Source: Gonatopus flavifemur (Eukaryota > Arthropoda > Insecta > Hymenoptera > Dryinidae). Taken from it: a stretch of 64,000 nt of DNA. Below the pieces are notes generated by a model. It searched no databases and was not told the DNA's origin. It saw nothing but the letters and a program-made list of their open reading frames with translations. Numbering within the stretch: the stretch's first letter is position 1; the number at the start of each line of letters is the position of its first letter. This document shows positions 50,801 through 62,000 of this stretch, piece by piece. Location of the stretch: assembly GCA_018340375.1 (NCBI GenBank), contig JAFFJZ010000006.1:29208001-29272000 (forward strand), read 5' to 3'. The translations under genes and the position numbers were made by a program.

Positions 50801-52000
50801 TGATGGATTAGTCCCACTCTATTGATAAGTGAGAAAATGCAAGTTTATGTTAAATTTTGTATGCGAAACAATAGGTGAATTTAAAGTTTGTAGACCGAGG
50901 GTTGAGAATGTAAAATCATAAACTCGAACTCCTGTTATTTGAGTGAAGAAGAGCGGCGAGGTGACAGAACCAAAACTAAAGGGAAATTTCGAAATTTATG
51001 AACTTGTAAGGTACGTTCTTCTGCATTGCGTGTACCGACTGGTCTACAAACAGTTACCCAGAACTCAATAAAGTGTACTTTCTTTACTTTCTCGCGGTCT
51101 CTTTCTTTTTCCGCCCTCTCTTGGCTCTCGGCGAGGGCTTTACTGTTACTCGATTACTCGTTTATTTGTACCTCTTGCGTGTGATAAACTCTTGAGTTCT
51201 CTCCCCCTCCTCCTTCTTGTCCTCCTGCACCTTGGTACTTCTCACATGTGTTACCCCTACGTGTAACTCGTTCACCACGCTGTTGAGCCTTTTTCATTTT
51301 GAACCGTCTTCTCAATGGTCGTAAGAAATAACATTGAAAAAAGTCGTAGCTGTGTGCACGGTTTGTTTTAGTTACGAGGTATACCCTTTTTAACGATCTT
51401 ACGCTACGGTGTTGTTTCTTAACAGGCAGATACAGGCACAAGCACACTCTCTTCTTCTCGTCTCCCTCTTGCTTGTTGTGTGGCTGATGCTGCTGTTGCC
51501 ACACGCAGCATCTTCGGTGTTACGGTACCCGAAATTTGCAATTGAAAGGAGAACGAAATTCGATGCTCGAAGCTCTTAAAAAAGAATACCATGCAACAGA
51601 TATATAATGTATATGTTTCATTCCGGTCGGATCGGATAGGGCTTTCGGTTTCGTTATGTTTAAAAGAAATTTTAAAGAGGAAACATGCAAATGCTTCAAC
51701 ATGAAGAAGGTCGTGTATTTATGCGATGTAATCGACGGTGAAAACGATAAAAATCTAAATTTACAGTCTCAGCGGTTCAACAGTTTATTTACCATAAATA
51801 TTTCGGTATTATCTTGTTGGTCTTGGTCTTCACAATTATATTAGATTTCCATATTCACTTTACGCGGGAATAATATTACAGAAAAAAAAGCATTCATCAA
51901 AGGGATGGTGAACATTATTTCGATATAAAATCTTATACTACAAAATACTTTCAACACAGGAAAAACACGGTTTCGGTAAGTTTTTCATGATACTTTTCTA
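50801..52000. other. No gene recognised
   Basis: No supported gene. A 116-codon minus-strand frame (51154-51504) is Gln/Arg/Gly-rich and lacks any domain. Confidence 0.45.
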
Positions 52001-52002
52001 TA

Positions 52003-52251
52003 CACCTTAAGAAAAATTTGTTGAATTCCAAACAAAAATGCTTGGAAATTTACAAACTTGGTTTGGAAAAATAATTTCCGAACCTTTTTTGTAAATTGCC
52101 GAACAAAAGTTTGTGAATTCTCAAAAATCTTCGTGAAATCACAAAATTTTTTGAATGTTTACAAACTTTTGTTTGGTGATTTACAAAAGAAGTTTGTGTA
52201 AAAAAACTGCCAAACTTCTTTGGCAGTTTAGAAAGTATATTTTTTACAGTG
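52003..52251. mobile_element. TA-flanked TIR element with CCAAACAAAAGTTTG words
   Basis: Left terminus CACCTTAAGAAAAATTTG and right terminus, in reverse complement, CACTGTAAAAAATATAC, with TA outside both (52001-52002 and 52252-52253). The 249-bp body is composed of degenerate copies of a word near CCAAACAAAAGTTTGTAAA in both orientations (at least six). This matches the plan of the 23238-24340 element but with a different word. Confidence 0.65.
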
Positions 52252-52253
52252 TA

Positions 52254-52890
52254 TAAAAAAAAAACCCCGAATGAATTCTCCAAAAATTCATTCAATAAAT
52301 TCAAGAAGAATTAAGTATTTCGCCATGAAAGAAAAATATTCCTCACACTTTTTTTCTCATTTTTCTATCATTTTAGCTTATCCAACCATTCTCTTTCTCG
52401 ATGCTTCTCTCACTCAAGGATTTACTCTCTCTTTCTGTATGTGTCTTTCCCTCTGGTATTCTTTGGAGAGCTTGCGCACGAGGATTAATATGCCCCGAGG
52501 ATTTATGCGTGTAAGCGAACTCAGGAGTGCAACTAGGTCATAATAGCGCTCATTAAACTTCGTACGTGGTTGACCCTCCTTGTGCGTGCTCATATTTCTT
52601 CCTTCGTTTTTCATAAGTACAACATGTAGACAGTCTCTCAACACACTCCCTATCGTGTAGAAGCTGTTCACGGTATCGCTTCTTATGAATCAGACATTTA
52701 TAGGCATTTGTGAGTTTGTCACGAATGAATGAACATGGGATGGTGATGTTTTTTTTTTTATTTTGCTCATTTGTGAACACATATTGGTTGTAAAACATAA
52801 AAATTCGATTGTAACAAGAGAAGTGGATAAAAAAGAAAGAAAGAAAGGAATAGAACGATGAACTGGAACCGTGGAAACGAAAGTTAACAC
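52254..52890. other. No gene recognised
   Basis: No supported exon. Opposed frames of 90 and 144 codons overlap each other and have no motif. Confidence 0.45.
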
Positions 52891-54622
52891 CCCATGTGAA
52901 AATTGCCGGAGTTGACAAATCGCCCAGTACTGGAAAAGTTGTATTTGCCAGACTTCGGCAAAAACAACTGTTCCTGTTCAGGCCCATTACTGTTTTTCAA
53001 CTGGCTATACATGTTCGACGGAGTTGAGACGGTATTGGTTGGCGTGGACAGACAGTGTTGGACCAGTAATGAATCAATACTGGCCGGAAAATACACGGAT
53101 CGTAGTGTAACGGAGCCGCGCCAGTACTGTGCCAGAGTTGGGATGACCATTCAATATATCCAATAGGCGATCGAGTGCCAGGATCGGTAGGGCAATGGCT
53201 AACTACAAAATCGGTAGTCGAACTACGTTAAAACTATGTCCATGGAAATCCGGCTGTTATGGTAAACCAAAGCGGCGCCAGTACTGAGCCAGAGCGCGGA
53301 TTACTATTTCACAGATTTGATAGCCGACTATATGCCAGTATCAATATGGCACTGGCTGACTACGAAATCGATGTTGTATTGTCGTTAAAATCAATTCATT
53401 ATGACAAATGGCGTGGTACTGGCGAGGGTGTATTTGCCAAAGTTCGGCAAAAACAACTGTGCCTGTTCAGAATCATTACCGTTTTTCAACTGTCGCCGAA
53501 CATTCGCAAAATTTCAGCCGGTATTGGCTCGCGTGGACAGACGGTATAGGGTCAGTATCGAATGGATACTGTCTGGACAATACCCAGGATTTCGAGAAAC
53601 GGTACCGTGCCAGTATTCAGCCAGAGTCGGTATTATCATTCCATATGTACAACAGACGGCAATATGCCAGTAATGATATGACTCTGGCTGACTACAAAAT
53701 CGATAGTCGATTGATGTTGCAATTATGATCTTGGCAACTCGGCTGTTGTGGTCAGCCGGAGTCGCGCCAGTATTGAGCCAGAGTTGGTATTATGATTCAA
53801 TATGTTCGATAGACGACATGGTACCAGTATTGGTGGAACTCTGGTTGACTACGGAATCGGTAGTCGATTGACATTAAAATCACGATCTTGGCAACTTGAT
53901 TTTTGTAGTGAGCCGGAGTCGCGCCAGTATCAAGACAGAGTTGATATGATCATTCAATACGTTCGATAGAGAACAATGAACCAGTATTGGTAGAATCTTG
54001 TTTCACTACGGAGTCTATGGTAAATTGTGTGACTTCAAGGGAATTGGTGCAATAAATGGGAATTTAAGTGGTCCGTTGTCAACTCGGAGATTAGCTGATG
54101 TGATAGAGACTCTGTTTCTCACTCGCAGGTCCCGGGTTCAATCCTTGCCCAGTGAACTTTCATGAAACCACTTCCAAAGCGTCTTTCTCAGATGACGGTG
54201 ATGAGAAAAATAGTAGATTCACAAAGTTTTGAAAGTTCAAATTCAATGTATTTTTTTTTTTTACTTGAAATATAACTCCGGGGATCTCTAATTACCAGCA
54301 CTGTGCCAGTACTGGGTCGGGTCTGAATTCCTACGTAGGATGTATTATTTTGACCCTCTACCACTTCTCATCCAGTACTGGCCGAACAACTGATTCTGTT
54401 GCAATTCCAGAGTTCCACCATAGCAGGCACACACCAAATATCGCTACCGACGTGGTGGTAAATGTTTTACTGGCCCTTATGTAAAATTATGTTATCATTC
54501 CGACTCCTTGTCAGTACCGTCCAAACCACTGGCCCCATAAAGGCAAGGTTGGATTTGCCAGTACTGGCAACTCTGGCAACAGTACCGCGCCAGTAGCGGC
54601 CCGTGTGTACATTTCCACATGG
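52891..54622. mobile_element. 1.7-kb copy of the CCAGTACTGG repeat family
   Basis: Weak inverted ends (CCCATGTGAAAAT on the left, CCATGTGGAAAT from the right) enclose a mosaic of repeats. At least four units of about 150-160 bp begin with a GCGCCAGTACTGAGCCAGAG-type word (about 53134, 53275, 53610 and 53760, with a fifth, more diverged, at 53918). A longer unit (about 52925-53140) recurs at 53420-53620. The palindrome CCAGTACTGG and its variants occur throughout, and 54530-54600 holds an inverted block shared with 44.2 kb. Translations of the two longer units resemble each other only because the DNA is repeated, with no protein domain. A tRNA-like segment is inserted near 54.1 kb. Confidence 0.6.
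54085..54240 (+). mobile_element. tRNA-derived SINE-like segment
   Basis: A box (TAGCTGATGTGATAGAG, from 54092) and B box (GGTTCAATCC, 54135-54144) lie 43 bases apart, the offset found in real tRNA genes. The candidate acceptor ends do not pair, so it is not a functional tRNA but a likely SINE head. The tRNA-unrelated part runs to about 54240 and a T-rich run follows at 54248-54262. It interrupts the CCAGTACTGG repeats. Its downstream part loosely resembles that of the 23925 segment. Confidence 0.5.
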
Positions 54623-55066
54623 AATAGTAGAGTAGACCGGGGCGAGTCGGATTAAAATAAGCATATTCTCTTCTACCAAATCGGATTTTTCATCTTGAAT
54701 TTAAAAAATACCACAACAGCTTTGTAATTCTCAACCTCAAATATTCTACCAACAGCTACTACAGCCTCACATTAGCATCTCCATGCTTTTGTACTGCAGA
54801 AATTTCCAAAATTGGCAAAAATAGTCTAGTACAAGCAAAGTTTTGTTTGTCAAACTTTCCAGAATCCTGACCGTTTTACAACTAACACCAACTGTTCGAT
54901 AGATCTCATAATACAAACAACACTGTTCGAAGGATACCTAGCTAGTGAAGAAGCAAAATTTTGTCAATACCAAACCAAAACTGTTGACAAAAGAAAATTG
55001 AAATTGCGCTGTAGGAAACTGGACCGATAGATGATTCATTGAGAATTCAAGAAGATGTCCATAGTT

Positions 55067-55075
55067 GAAATCAGA
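55067..55075. repeat. Left copy of 9-bp target-site duplication
   Basis: GAAATCAGA lies directly outside the left end of the foldback element and is repeated exactly, in direct orientation, at its right end (59060-59068). Confidence 0.85.
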
Positions 55076-55216
55076 GTGTCTGTGAAGTTGGCATATCAAA
55101 TGTCAGCATCGCACAAAAAAGCACCAGTTCTAGTCGCATCCACTATAGTTCTACAGTTCTTGATAAGTTACAACAATAGTTCCGGGTAAATTTGTGAAAA
55201 AAATCGATTTTGAAAA

Positions 55217-55700
55217 AATGATATCCTAAGTTCTTCTACAATATGACAGCATCGCAGGGAAAATGGATGGAAATGGACTGTATCTCGGAGTTCTAGGGAT
55301 GATTGGGATGCGAGGATGTCAAAACAAGGGAGTTCTAATGCTAGAAGTGCTTGGGAAATTTTTTTCAGGAATTAAATGGAATGATATGCTGAGTTCTTCT
55401 ACAATATGACAGCATCGCAGGGGTAATGGAAGGAAATTGACTATATCTAGGAGTTCTAGGGATGATTGGGATGCGAGGATGTCGAAACAAGGGAGTTCTG
55501 ATGCTAGGAGTGCTTAAGAAATTTTTTTCGGGAATTAAATGAAGAGACATGAGGAGTTTTTCTACGATGTAGTAGCAGCGCAGGTGGAACCGCTGGAAGT
55601 GGACTATATCTCGGAGTTCTACGGCTGATTGGCATGTGAGGATGTCACGGAACGAGAGTTCTGATGTTGGGAGTAATCAGGGAGTCAATTGGGAGTCCCA
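55217..55700. repeat. Three 165-bp tandem units, left arm
   Basis: Units begin near 55217, 55382 and 55546. Each contains TTCTACAATATGACAGCATC (or TTCTACGATGTAGTAGCAGC in the third), ATCTCGGAGTTCTA, GATTGGGATGCGAGGATGTC and GGGAGTTCTGATGCTAGGAG variants. The right arm carries only two equivalents (about 58600-58905), so one unit was gained or lost after the arms formed. Confidence 0.8.
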
Positions 55701-56660
55701 GAGGATCGGGAGTTCCGACCAGCATATCATTGAGAATCGAGAGTTCTGATCAGCATATCCTAGAGAATCGATAGTACTGACCAGCATATCATCAAAAATC
55801 GATAGTTCTGACCAGCATATCGTTGAATATCAACAGTTCTGAGCAGCAAATCATTGGGAATCAATTGTTCTGACCAGCATATCATGGAAAATCGATAGTT
55901 CTGACCAGCATATCATGGAAAATCAATAGATCTGACCAGCATATCATAGAAAATCGATAGTTCTGACCAGCATATCATGGAAAATCGGTAGTTCTGACCA
56001 GCATATCATGGAAAATCGATAGTTCTGATCAGCATATCATAGAGAATGAAGGGTTCTGATGAGCATATCATAGGAAATCGATAGTTCTGATCGGCATATC
56101 ATGGAAAATGGAGAGTTCTGATCAGCATATCATATAAAATCGATAGTTCTGATCGTCATACCATAGAAAATCGATAGTTCTGACCAGCATATCATAGAGA
56201 TTCGATAGTTCTGACCAGCATATCATAGAAAATCGATAGTTCTGATTGGCATATCATAGAAAATCGATAGTTCCGACCAGCATATCATAGAAAATCGATA
56301 GTTCTGACCAGGATATCATAGAAAATCGATAGTTCTGACCAGCATATCATTAAAAATCGATAGTTCTGACCAGCATATCGTTGAATATCAACAGTTCTGA
56401 CCAGCAAATCATTGGGAATCAATTGTTCTGATCAGCATATCATGGAAAATCGATAGTTCTGACCAGCATATCATAGAAAATCGATAGTTCTGACCAGCAT
56501 GTCATAGAAAATCAATGGTTCTGACCAACATATCATAGAAAATCGATAGTTCTGACCGGCATATCATAGAGGATCGACAGTTATGACCAGGATCTCATGG
56601 GAAATGGAGAGTTCTGACCAGCAGATCATGGAAAATGGAGAGGTCTGATGAGCATATCAT
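55701..56660. repeat. Array of about 31 copies of a 31-bp unit, forward
   Basis: The monomer is close to GACCAGCATATCATAGAAAA followed by TCGATAGTTCT, 31 bp. Variants differ mainly in the middle (ATAG/ATGG/GTTG) and in GACC versus GATC. A block containing CAAATCATTGGGAATCAATT occurs twice, 558 bp (18 monomers) apart, showing higher-order duplication. The ATCGAT in most monomers is itself palindromic. Confidence 0.9.
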
Positions 56661-58598
56661 AGAACTGTCGATTTTCAAGGATATGCTGATCAGAACTCTT
56701 CATTTCTGATGATTTGCTGGTCAGAACCATCGATTCTCTATGATATGCTGGTCAGAACTATTGATTTCCTATGTTATGCTAGTGAGAATTATCGATTTTA
56801 TTTGATATGCAGGTCAGAACTATCGATTTTCTATGATATGCCGATCAGAACTATCGATTTCCTATGATATGCTCATCAGAACTCTCCACTTTCGATGATT
56901 TGCTGGTCGGAACTGTCGATTTTCTATGATATGCCGATCAGAACTATCGATTTTCTATGATATGCTAGTCAGAACTATTGATTTTCCATGATATGCTGGT
57001 CAGAACTATCGATTTTGTTGGATATACTGGTCAGAACTGTCGATTTTCGATGATTTGCTGATCAGAACTATCGATTTCCAATGATATGTTGGTCGGAACT
57101 ATCGATTTCTAGGGGATGCTGATCAGAACTATGGATAATCAATGATTTGCTGAACAGAACTGTCGATTTTCAAGGATATGCTGGTCAGAACTCTTCATTT
57201 CTGATGATTTGCTGGTCAGAACCATCGATTCTCTATGATATGCTGGTCAGAACTATCGATTTTCTATGATATGCTGGTCAGAACTATCGATTTTCTATGA
57301 TATGCTGGTCAGGACTATCGATTTTCTATGATATGCCGGTCAGAACTATCGATTTTCTATGGTATGCCGATCAGAACTATCGATTTTATATTATATGCTC
57401 ATCAGAAATCTCCATTTTCCATGATATGCTGGTCAGAACTATCGATTTTCTATGATATGCCGATCAGAACTATCGATTTTCCATGATATGCTGTTCAGAA
57501 CTATCGATTTCCCATGATATGCTGGTCAGAACTCTCCATTTTCCATGATATGCTGGTCAGAACTATCGATTTTATATGATATGCTCATCAGAACTCTCCA
57601 TTTTCCATGATATGCTGGTCAGAACTATCGATTTTCTATGATATGCCGATCAGAACGCTCGATTTTCTATGATATGCTCATCAGAACTCTCCACTTTCTA
57701 TGATCCGCTGGTCGGAACTGTCGATTGCCTATGATATGCTGGTGAGAACTATCGATTTTCTATGATATGCCGATCAGAACTATCGATTCTCTATGATATG
57801 CTGGTCAGAACTATCGATTTCCTATGATATGCTGGTCAGAACTATCGATTTTCTATGATATGCTGGTCAGAACTATCGATTTTCTATGGTATGCCGATCA
57901 GAACTATCGATTTTATATTATATGCTCATCAGAACTCTCCATTTTCCATGATATGCTGGTCAGAACTATCGATTCTCCATGATATGCTGGTCAGAACTAT
58001 CGATTTTCTATGATATGCTCATCAGAACTCCCCATTTTCCATGATATGCTGGTCAGAACTATTGATTTTCCATGATATGCTGGTCAGAACTATTGATTTT
58101 CCATGATATGCTGGTCAGAACTATCGATTTTACATGATATGCTGGTCAGAACTCTCCATTTTCCATGATATGCTGGTCAAAACTATCGATTCTCCATGAT
58201 ATGCTGGTCAGAACTATCGATTCTCCATGATATGCTGGTCAGAACTATCGATTTTCTATGATATGCTCATCAGAACTCCCCATTTTCCATGATATGCTGG
58301 TCAGAACTCTCCATTTTCCATGATATGCTGGTCAGAACTATCGATTTTCTATGATATGCTGGTCAGAACTATTGATTTTCCATGATATGCTGGTCAGAAC
58401 TATCGATTTTCCATGATATGCTGGTCAGAACAATTGATTCCCAATGAATTGCTGCTCAGAACTGTTGATATTCAACGATATGCTGGTCAGAACTATCGAT
58501 TTTTAATGATATGCTGGTCAGTACTATCGATTCTCTAGGATATGCTGATCAGAACTCTCGATTCTCAATGATATGCTGGTCGGAACTCCCGATTCTCT
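56661..58598. repeat. Array of about 62 copies of the same 31-bp unit, inverted
   Basis: The reverse complement of the left array, about twice as long. A block starting AGAACTGTCGATTTTCAAGG occurs at 56661 and 57156, 495 bp (about 16 monomers) apart. Another, with ATCGATTTTATATTATATGC, recurs near 57367 and 57894, 527 bp (17 monomers) apart. The right array has therefore grown by segmental duplication. Confidence 0.9.
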
Positions 58599-59059
58599 GG
58601 GACTCCCAATTGACTCCCTGATTACTCCCAACATCAGAACTCTCGTTCCTTGACATCCTCACATGCCAATCAGCCGTAGAACTCCGAGATATAGTCCACT
58701 TCCAGCGGTTCCACCTGCGCTGCTACTACATCGTAGAAAAACTCCTCATGTCTCTTCATTTAATTCCCGAAAAAAATTTCTTAAGCACTCCTAGCATCAG
58801 AACTCCCTTGTTTTGACATCCTCGCATCCCCATCATCCCTAGAACTCCTAGATATAGTCAATTTCCTTCCATTACCCCTGCGATGCTGTCATATTGTAGA
58901 AGAACTTAGCATATCATTTTTTCAAAATCGATTTTTTTCACAAATTTACCCGGAACTATTGTTGTAACTTATCAAGAACTGTAGAACTATAGTGGATGCG
59001 ACTAGAACTGGTGCTTTTTTGTGCGATGCTGACATTTGATATGCCAACTTCACAGACAC

Positions 59060-59068
59060 GAAATCAGA
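59060..59068. repeat. Right copy of 9-bp target-site duplication
   Basis: GAAATCAGA, identical to 55067-55075 and in the same orientation, directly abuts the right terminus of the foldback element. Confidence 0.85.
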
Positions 59069-62000
59069 CTATTCGATATCATTTTCAACTTCACTACCAA
59101 TGAATCTAACCTCCAATGAATTAGATTACGGAATTAGACATAACATTCTTCTAAGTTTGTGCATCTCTCTTGTGCATTCAAGTCAGGATGAAATCAGGCT
59201 TGCATTTCCGAAGTCCTTCGTACTGTTACGTGATTCCTCATTATTATTGTAATCGCCGCGACCCCCGTCTCGTCCTTTCCAGGGGAAAAACAAGAACAGT
59301 TATAAGAGATAGAAAACAAGTCGTATATACTGCGTCTCGTCACGGGATACCGTAGTCACACCCACACCCGTAGCTTGGAATGTTTTCTATGCCCGCGTGA
59401 ATTGAAGGAAAACGTGTGTGCGGGTAGTACTTTAAGAGAGTCGCAGAAAAAGAAGGAAGTAAAGTGGATACGTCAGTCAGAAAATAAGGCAGGGCTGTAG
59501 TAAAGATATCAAAGGGGGGATGAAGAGAGGAAAAAAGGAAAAAAACGTGGAAACGCAACAGCAGCACGTGGACAAAAATAAGACGACGTTACGTTACGTG
59601 CAGCAAGGGAAAAGTGAGATAGAGTTGCTTCAACGTTGGAAGCAACGCAGGAAGCAGTGAATCAAAGAGACAGTTGCATCGAGGGTGGTGTTTTCGTAAT
59701 GATTTCATTTCAATCTCACCCCATTTCTTTTCTTCATATTATTACATATATATTATACTCTTTTGCACTTGCACCCACGTCGTCATTGTATGTAATATGT
59801 GACACGTTATATTTATCGAGGTATAGACCAGCGATAATAATACTGAAGATCGTTTCGTACGAATGGATTTCTAGAATAGAAATTCACTTGTGGAAATTTT
59901 CTTCCCTGACAACAAAAGGAATTTTTTAATCAGATTCAACGTAAAGAAAAAAAAACACCTTGATTCGAGTTTCTTATCTCTCAGCCTATCGGTCGATTAT
60001 ATCCTGAGGTTTAATATTGTTCTTGGTCGAAGTGTTAAGCAAATCGAAGTTCCGAAATCCAATCATCGATCGTAAATGTATCGTATTTGTTTTGTGTGTA
60101 CTTGAAATGAGTTGGCAATTAATGTAAGTGCTTTAAATGCGATGCGCTATAGATAACGAAAAATTAGATCAGACTGTGTCATCAAGAATTTCGAAAGTTT
60201 TCGTTGAAAGGATCGTGAGAAAGGAGCGTGTGAAGGAGGTACGACAGGGCCTCTTCGTCAAGTATAACGATTGTTCAGGCTAATTTTATTTTCGATGGGG
60301 AACAACGACGCGCGTGCCTTCTATGTAATTACGTAGACGTCAGTCAATCGGTACGAAATACATTCCCTGCTACCATTGATAACATCTCGCTGAAGACCGA
60401 TGAACATATGCGTTCAATGAACGAGGTAAATTGCATACGACTTGCAACTTTTATTTGTAAATCTCGCTAGAGATCTTCAAAATTCTGTACAAAAATATAT
60501 ATTAAAATTTCAATATTCATGTTTCGTGTACGAACACGCATCATCATCATAATCATCCAGCAACTTATTTTGGACAGTACGAAATCGAGCGACGAGATAT
60601 AAAAATCTCATCGGGAAAATTCCAGCCTCGGCGTACGGTACACTCACTCTCGAGACGTATTTCTTTTTTTCTTCTCATCTCAATTCTTTCGCAGTGTCTT
60701 CATTTTTCGTTCGCGCGAACACGGACGACCACCCCCGCTACAGACAGCATACGCGTTACACACGGATACGCTCCAATTTTCGAGACACATCGTGTTCGGG
60801 TGTATGAATTCCGGAACGATGTCGCTGCGAATTTACGATCAGTGCCCGATTTAGATAAGCGGCGGGTGCCCCAAGAATCCTGTAAACTAATTGCGGTAAA
60901 ACACGATACGCCCTCTTGGCAAGCGAGCGAGGAGCAATACAGAGAAAGAGAGAAGAGAAATTCATCCTATCATCGGACGAATGCGTTCTCTTCTCTTCAA
61001 TCTCCATTCAACCGTGATATTTTGATCGAATTAATCAACCTTCATATCGAAATTCAACTGTCACGTAAATATCATTTTTAGGTCACGAGTGTCAACGACC
61101 GAGAATACTCGAGCAGAAATTTCAAGCGATTAGTTCATCACATGGTGGCACACCACGGTCGTGTGCAGTTGTTGATGTTACGTCATGCGTGCATAATTGT
61201 ATACGGCGAGCCTCTCGAGAGGGCGATTCGTGAGAAATTAATCTCGGCATTATTGCCAGGGCGACGCCTCGTTGTCGCTTTATTTCGGACATTTGGTCAT
61301 CCAACCTACCCGAATTATGTACAAGTAAATCTGGCTACCGGTGTTTCGTACCTTCGTCTCATCTTTTCGTTGTAGTCATCGTCGTCGTCGTCGTCGTCGT
61401 CTCCAAAAGATGCGCTTCATGTTCGGATATGAGGGTGGAATCTCTCTAGATGATGCATCGGTGAAACACCCAGAGTCGTACCGAGAGACCATCCAACACT
61501 CGAGGTGCGAGATGGATTCTACATGTCGTTTTGATGAATGGATTAGAAGAAGAACCAAGATATTCTGTAACCTTACTCGCTATATGTATTCTTCGCATGC
61601 CGTAACTAAATCAATACTTCATTCGAATGATTTCATTCCATCCTAATACTGAAACATAGTTCAATTGATTTTGAAGTTAAGCAAAAGCGACACTGAAAAA
61701 CAATAGGTGGACCCAATCTTGCGGCGAGTTCGGTTCGAAGTAAATATTTATTTGTTTCTGCAGGGTGAGAAGCTAAGAGGGCCCCGATAATAAATAGAAC
61801 GCTTCAATCAGGAAATGAGGAAAAGCGAATACTAAATGTATGCTCGATATATTGAATCAGAAGGTAACAAATCCCGTAGCGAACGGAGTTGCAAGACCGA
61901 AAGTTACGCTTTCAAAGTACTTCTAACTGCCATGGAGAGGAGAAAAAAGAAATTTAAAAGAAGAGAAAGGAAGAGAGAAAATGGGAGGAGCGAAAAATAA

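Larger units (their letters stand above)
55076..59059. mobile_element. 4-kb foldback element with tandem-repeat arms
   Basis: Both ends start GTGTCTGTGAAGTTGGCATA and stay nearly identical in reverse complement for several hundred bases. Each arm has a unique outer part of about 140 bp, then units of about 165 bp (three on the left, two on the right), then an array of 31-bp units. The arms change orientation near 56661, so the left arm is about 1.6 kb and the right about 2.4 kb. There is no transposase frame, and frames inside are translations of the repeat. Exact 9-bp direct repeats flank it. This matches the plan of foldback (FB-type) elements: long TIRs made of subrepeats, 9-bp target duplication, mobilised in trans. 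The intact duplication and high arm identity indicate recent insertion. Confidence 0.88.

Noticed and set aside
52903..53728. Homologous frames repeated in tandem that might be a repeat protein
   Set aside because: Similarity is explained by the underlying tandem DNA repeats; frames are short, interrupted and differ in phase between units.
55365..55550. Pro/Ile-rich minus-strand frame
   Set aside because: Translation of the foldback element's 165-bp unit, not a gene.
55701..58598. CRISPR-like array of regular short repeats
   Set aside because: The 31-bp units are contiguous without unique spacers and occur in two opposed arms; eukaryotic foldback element instead.
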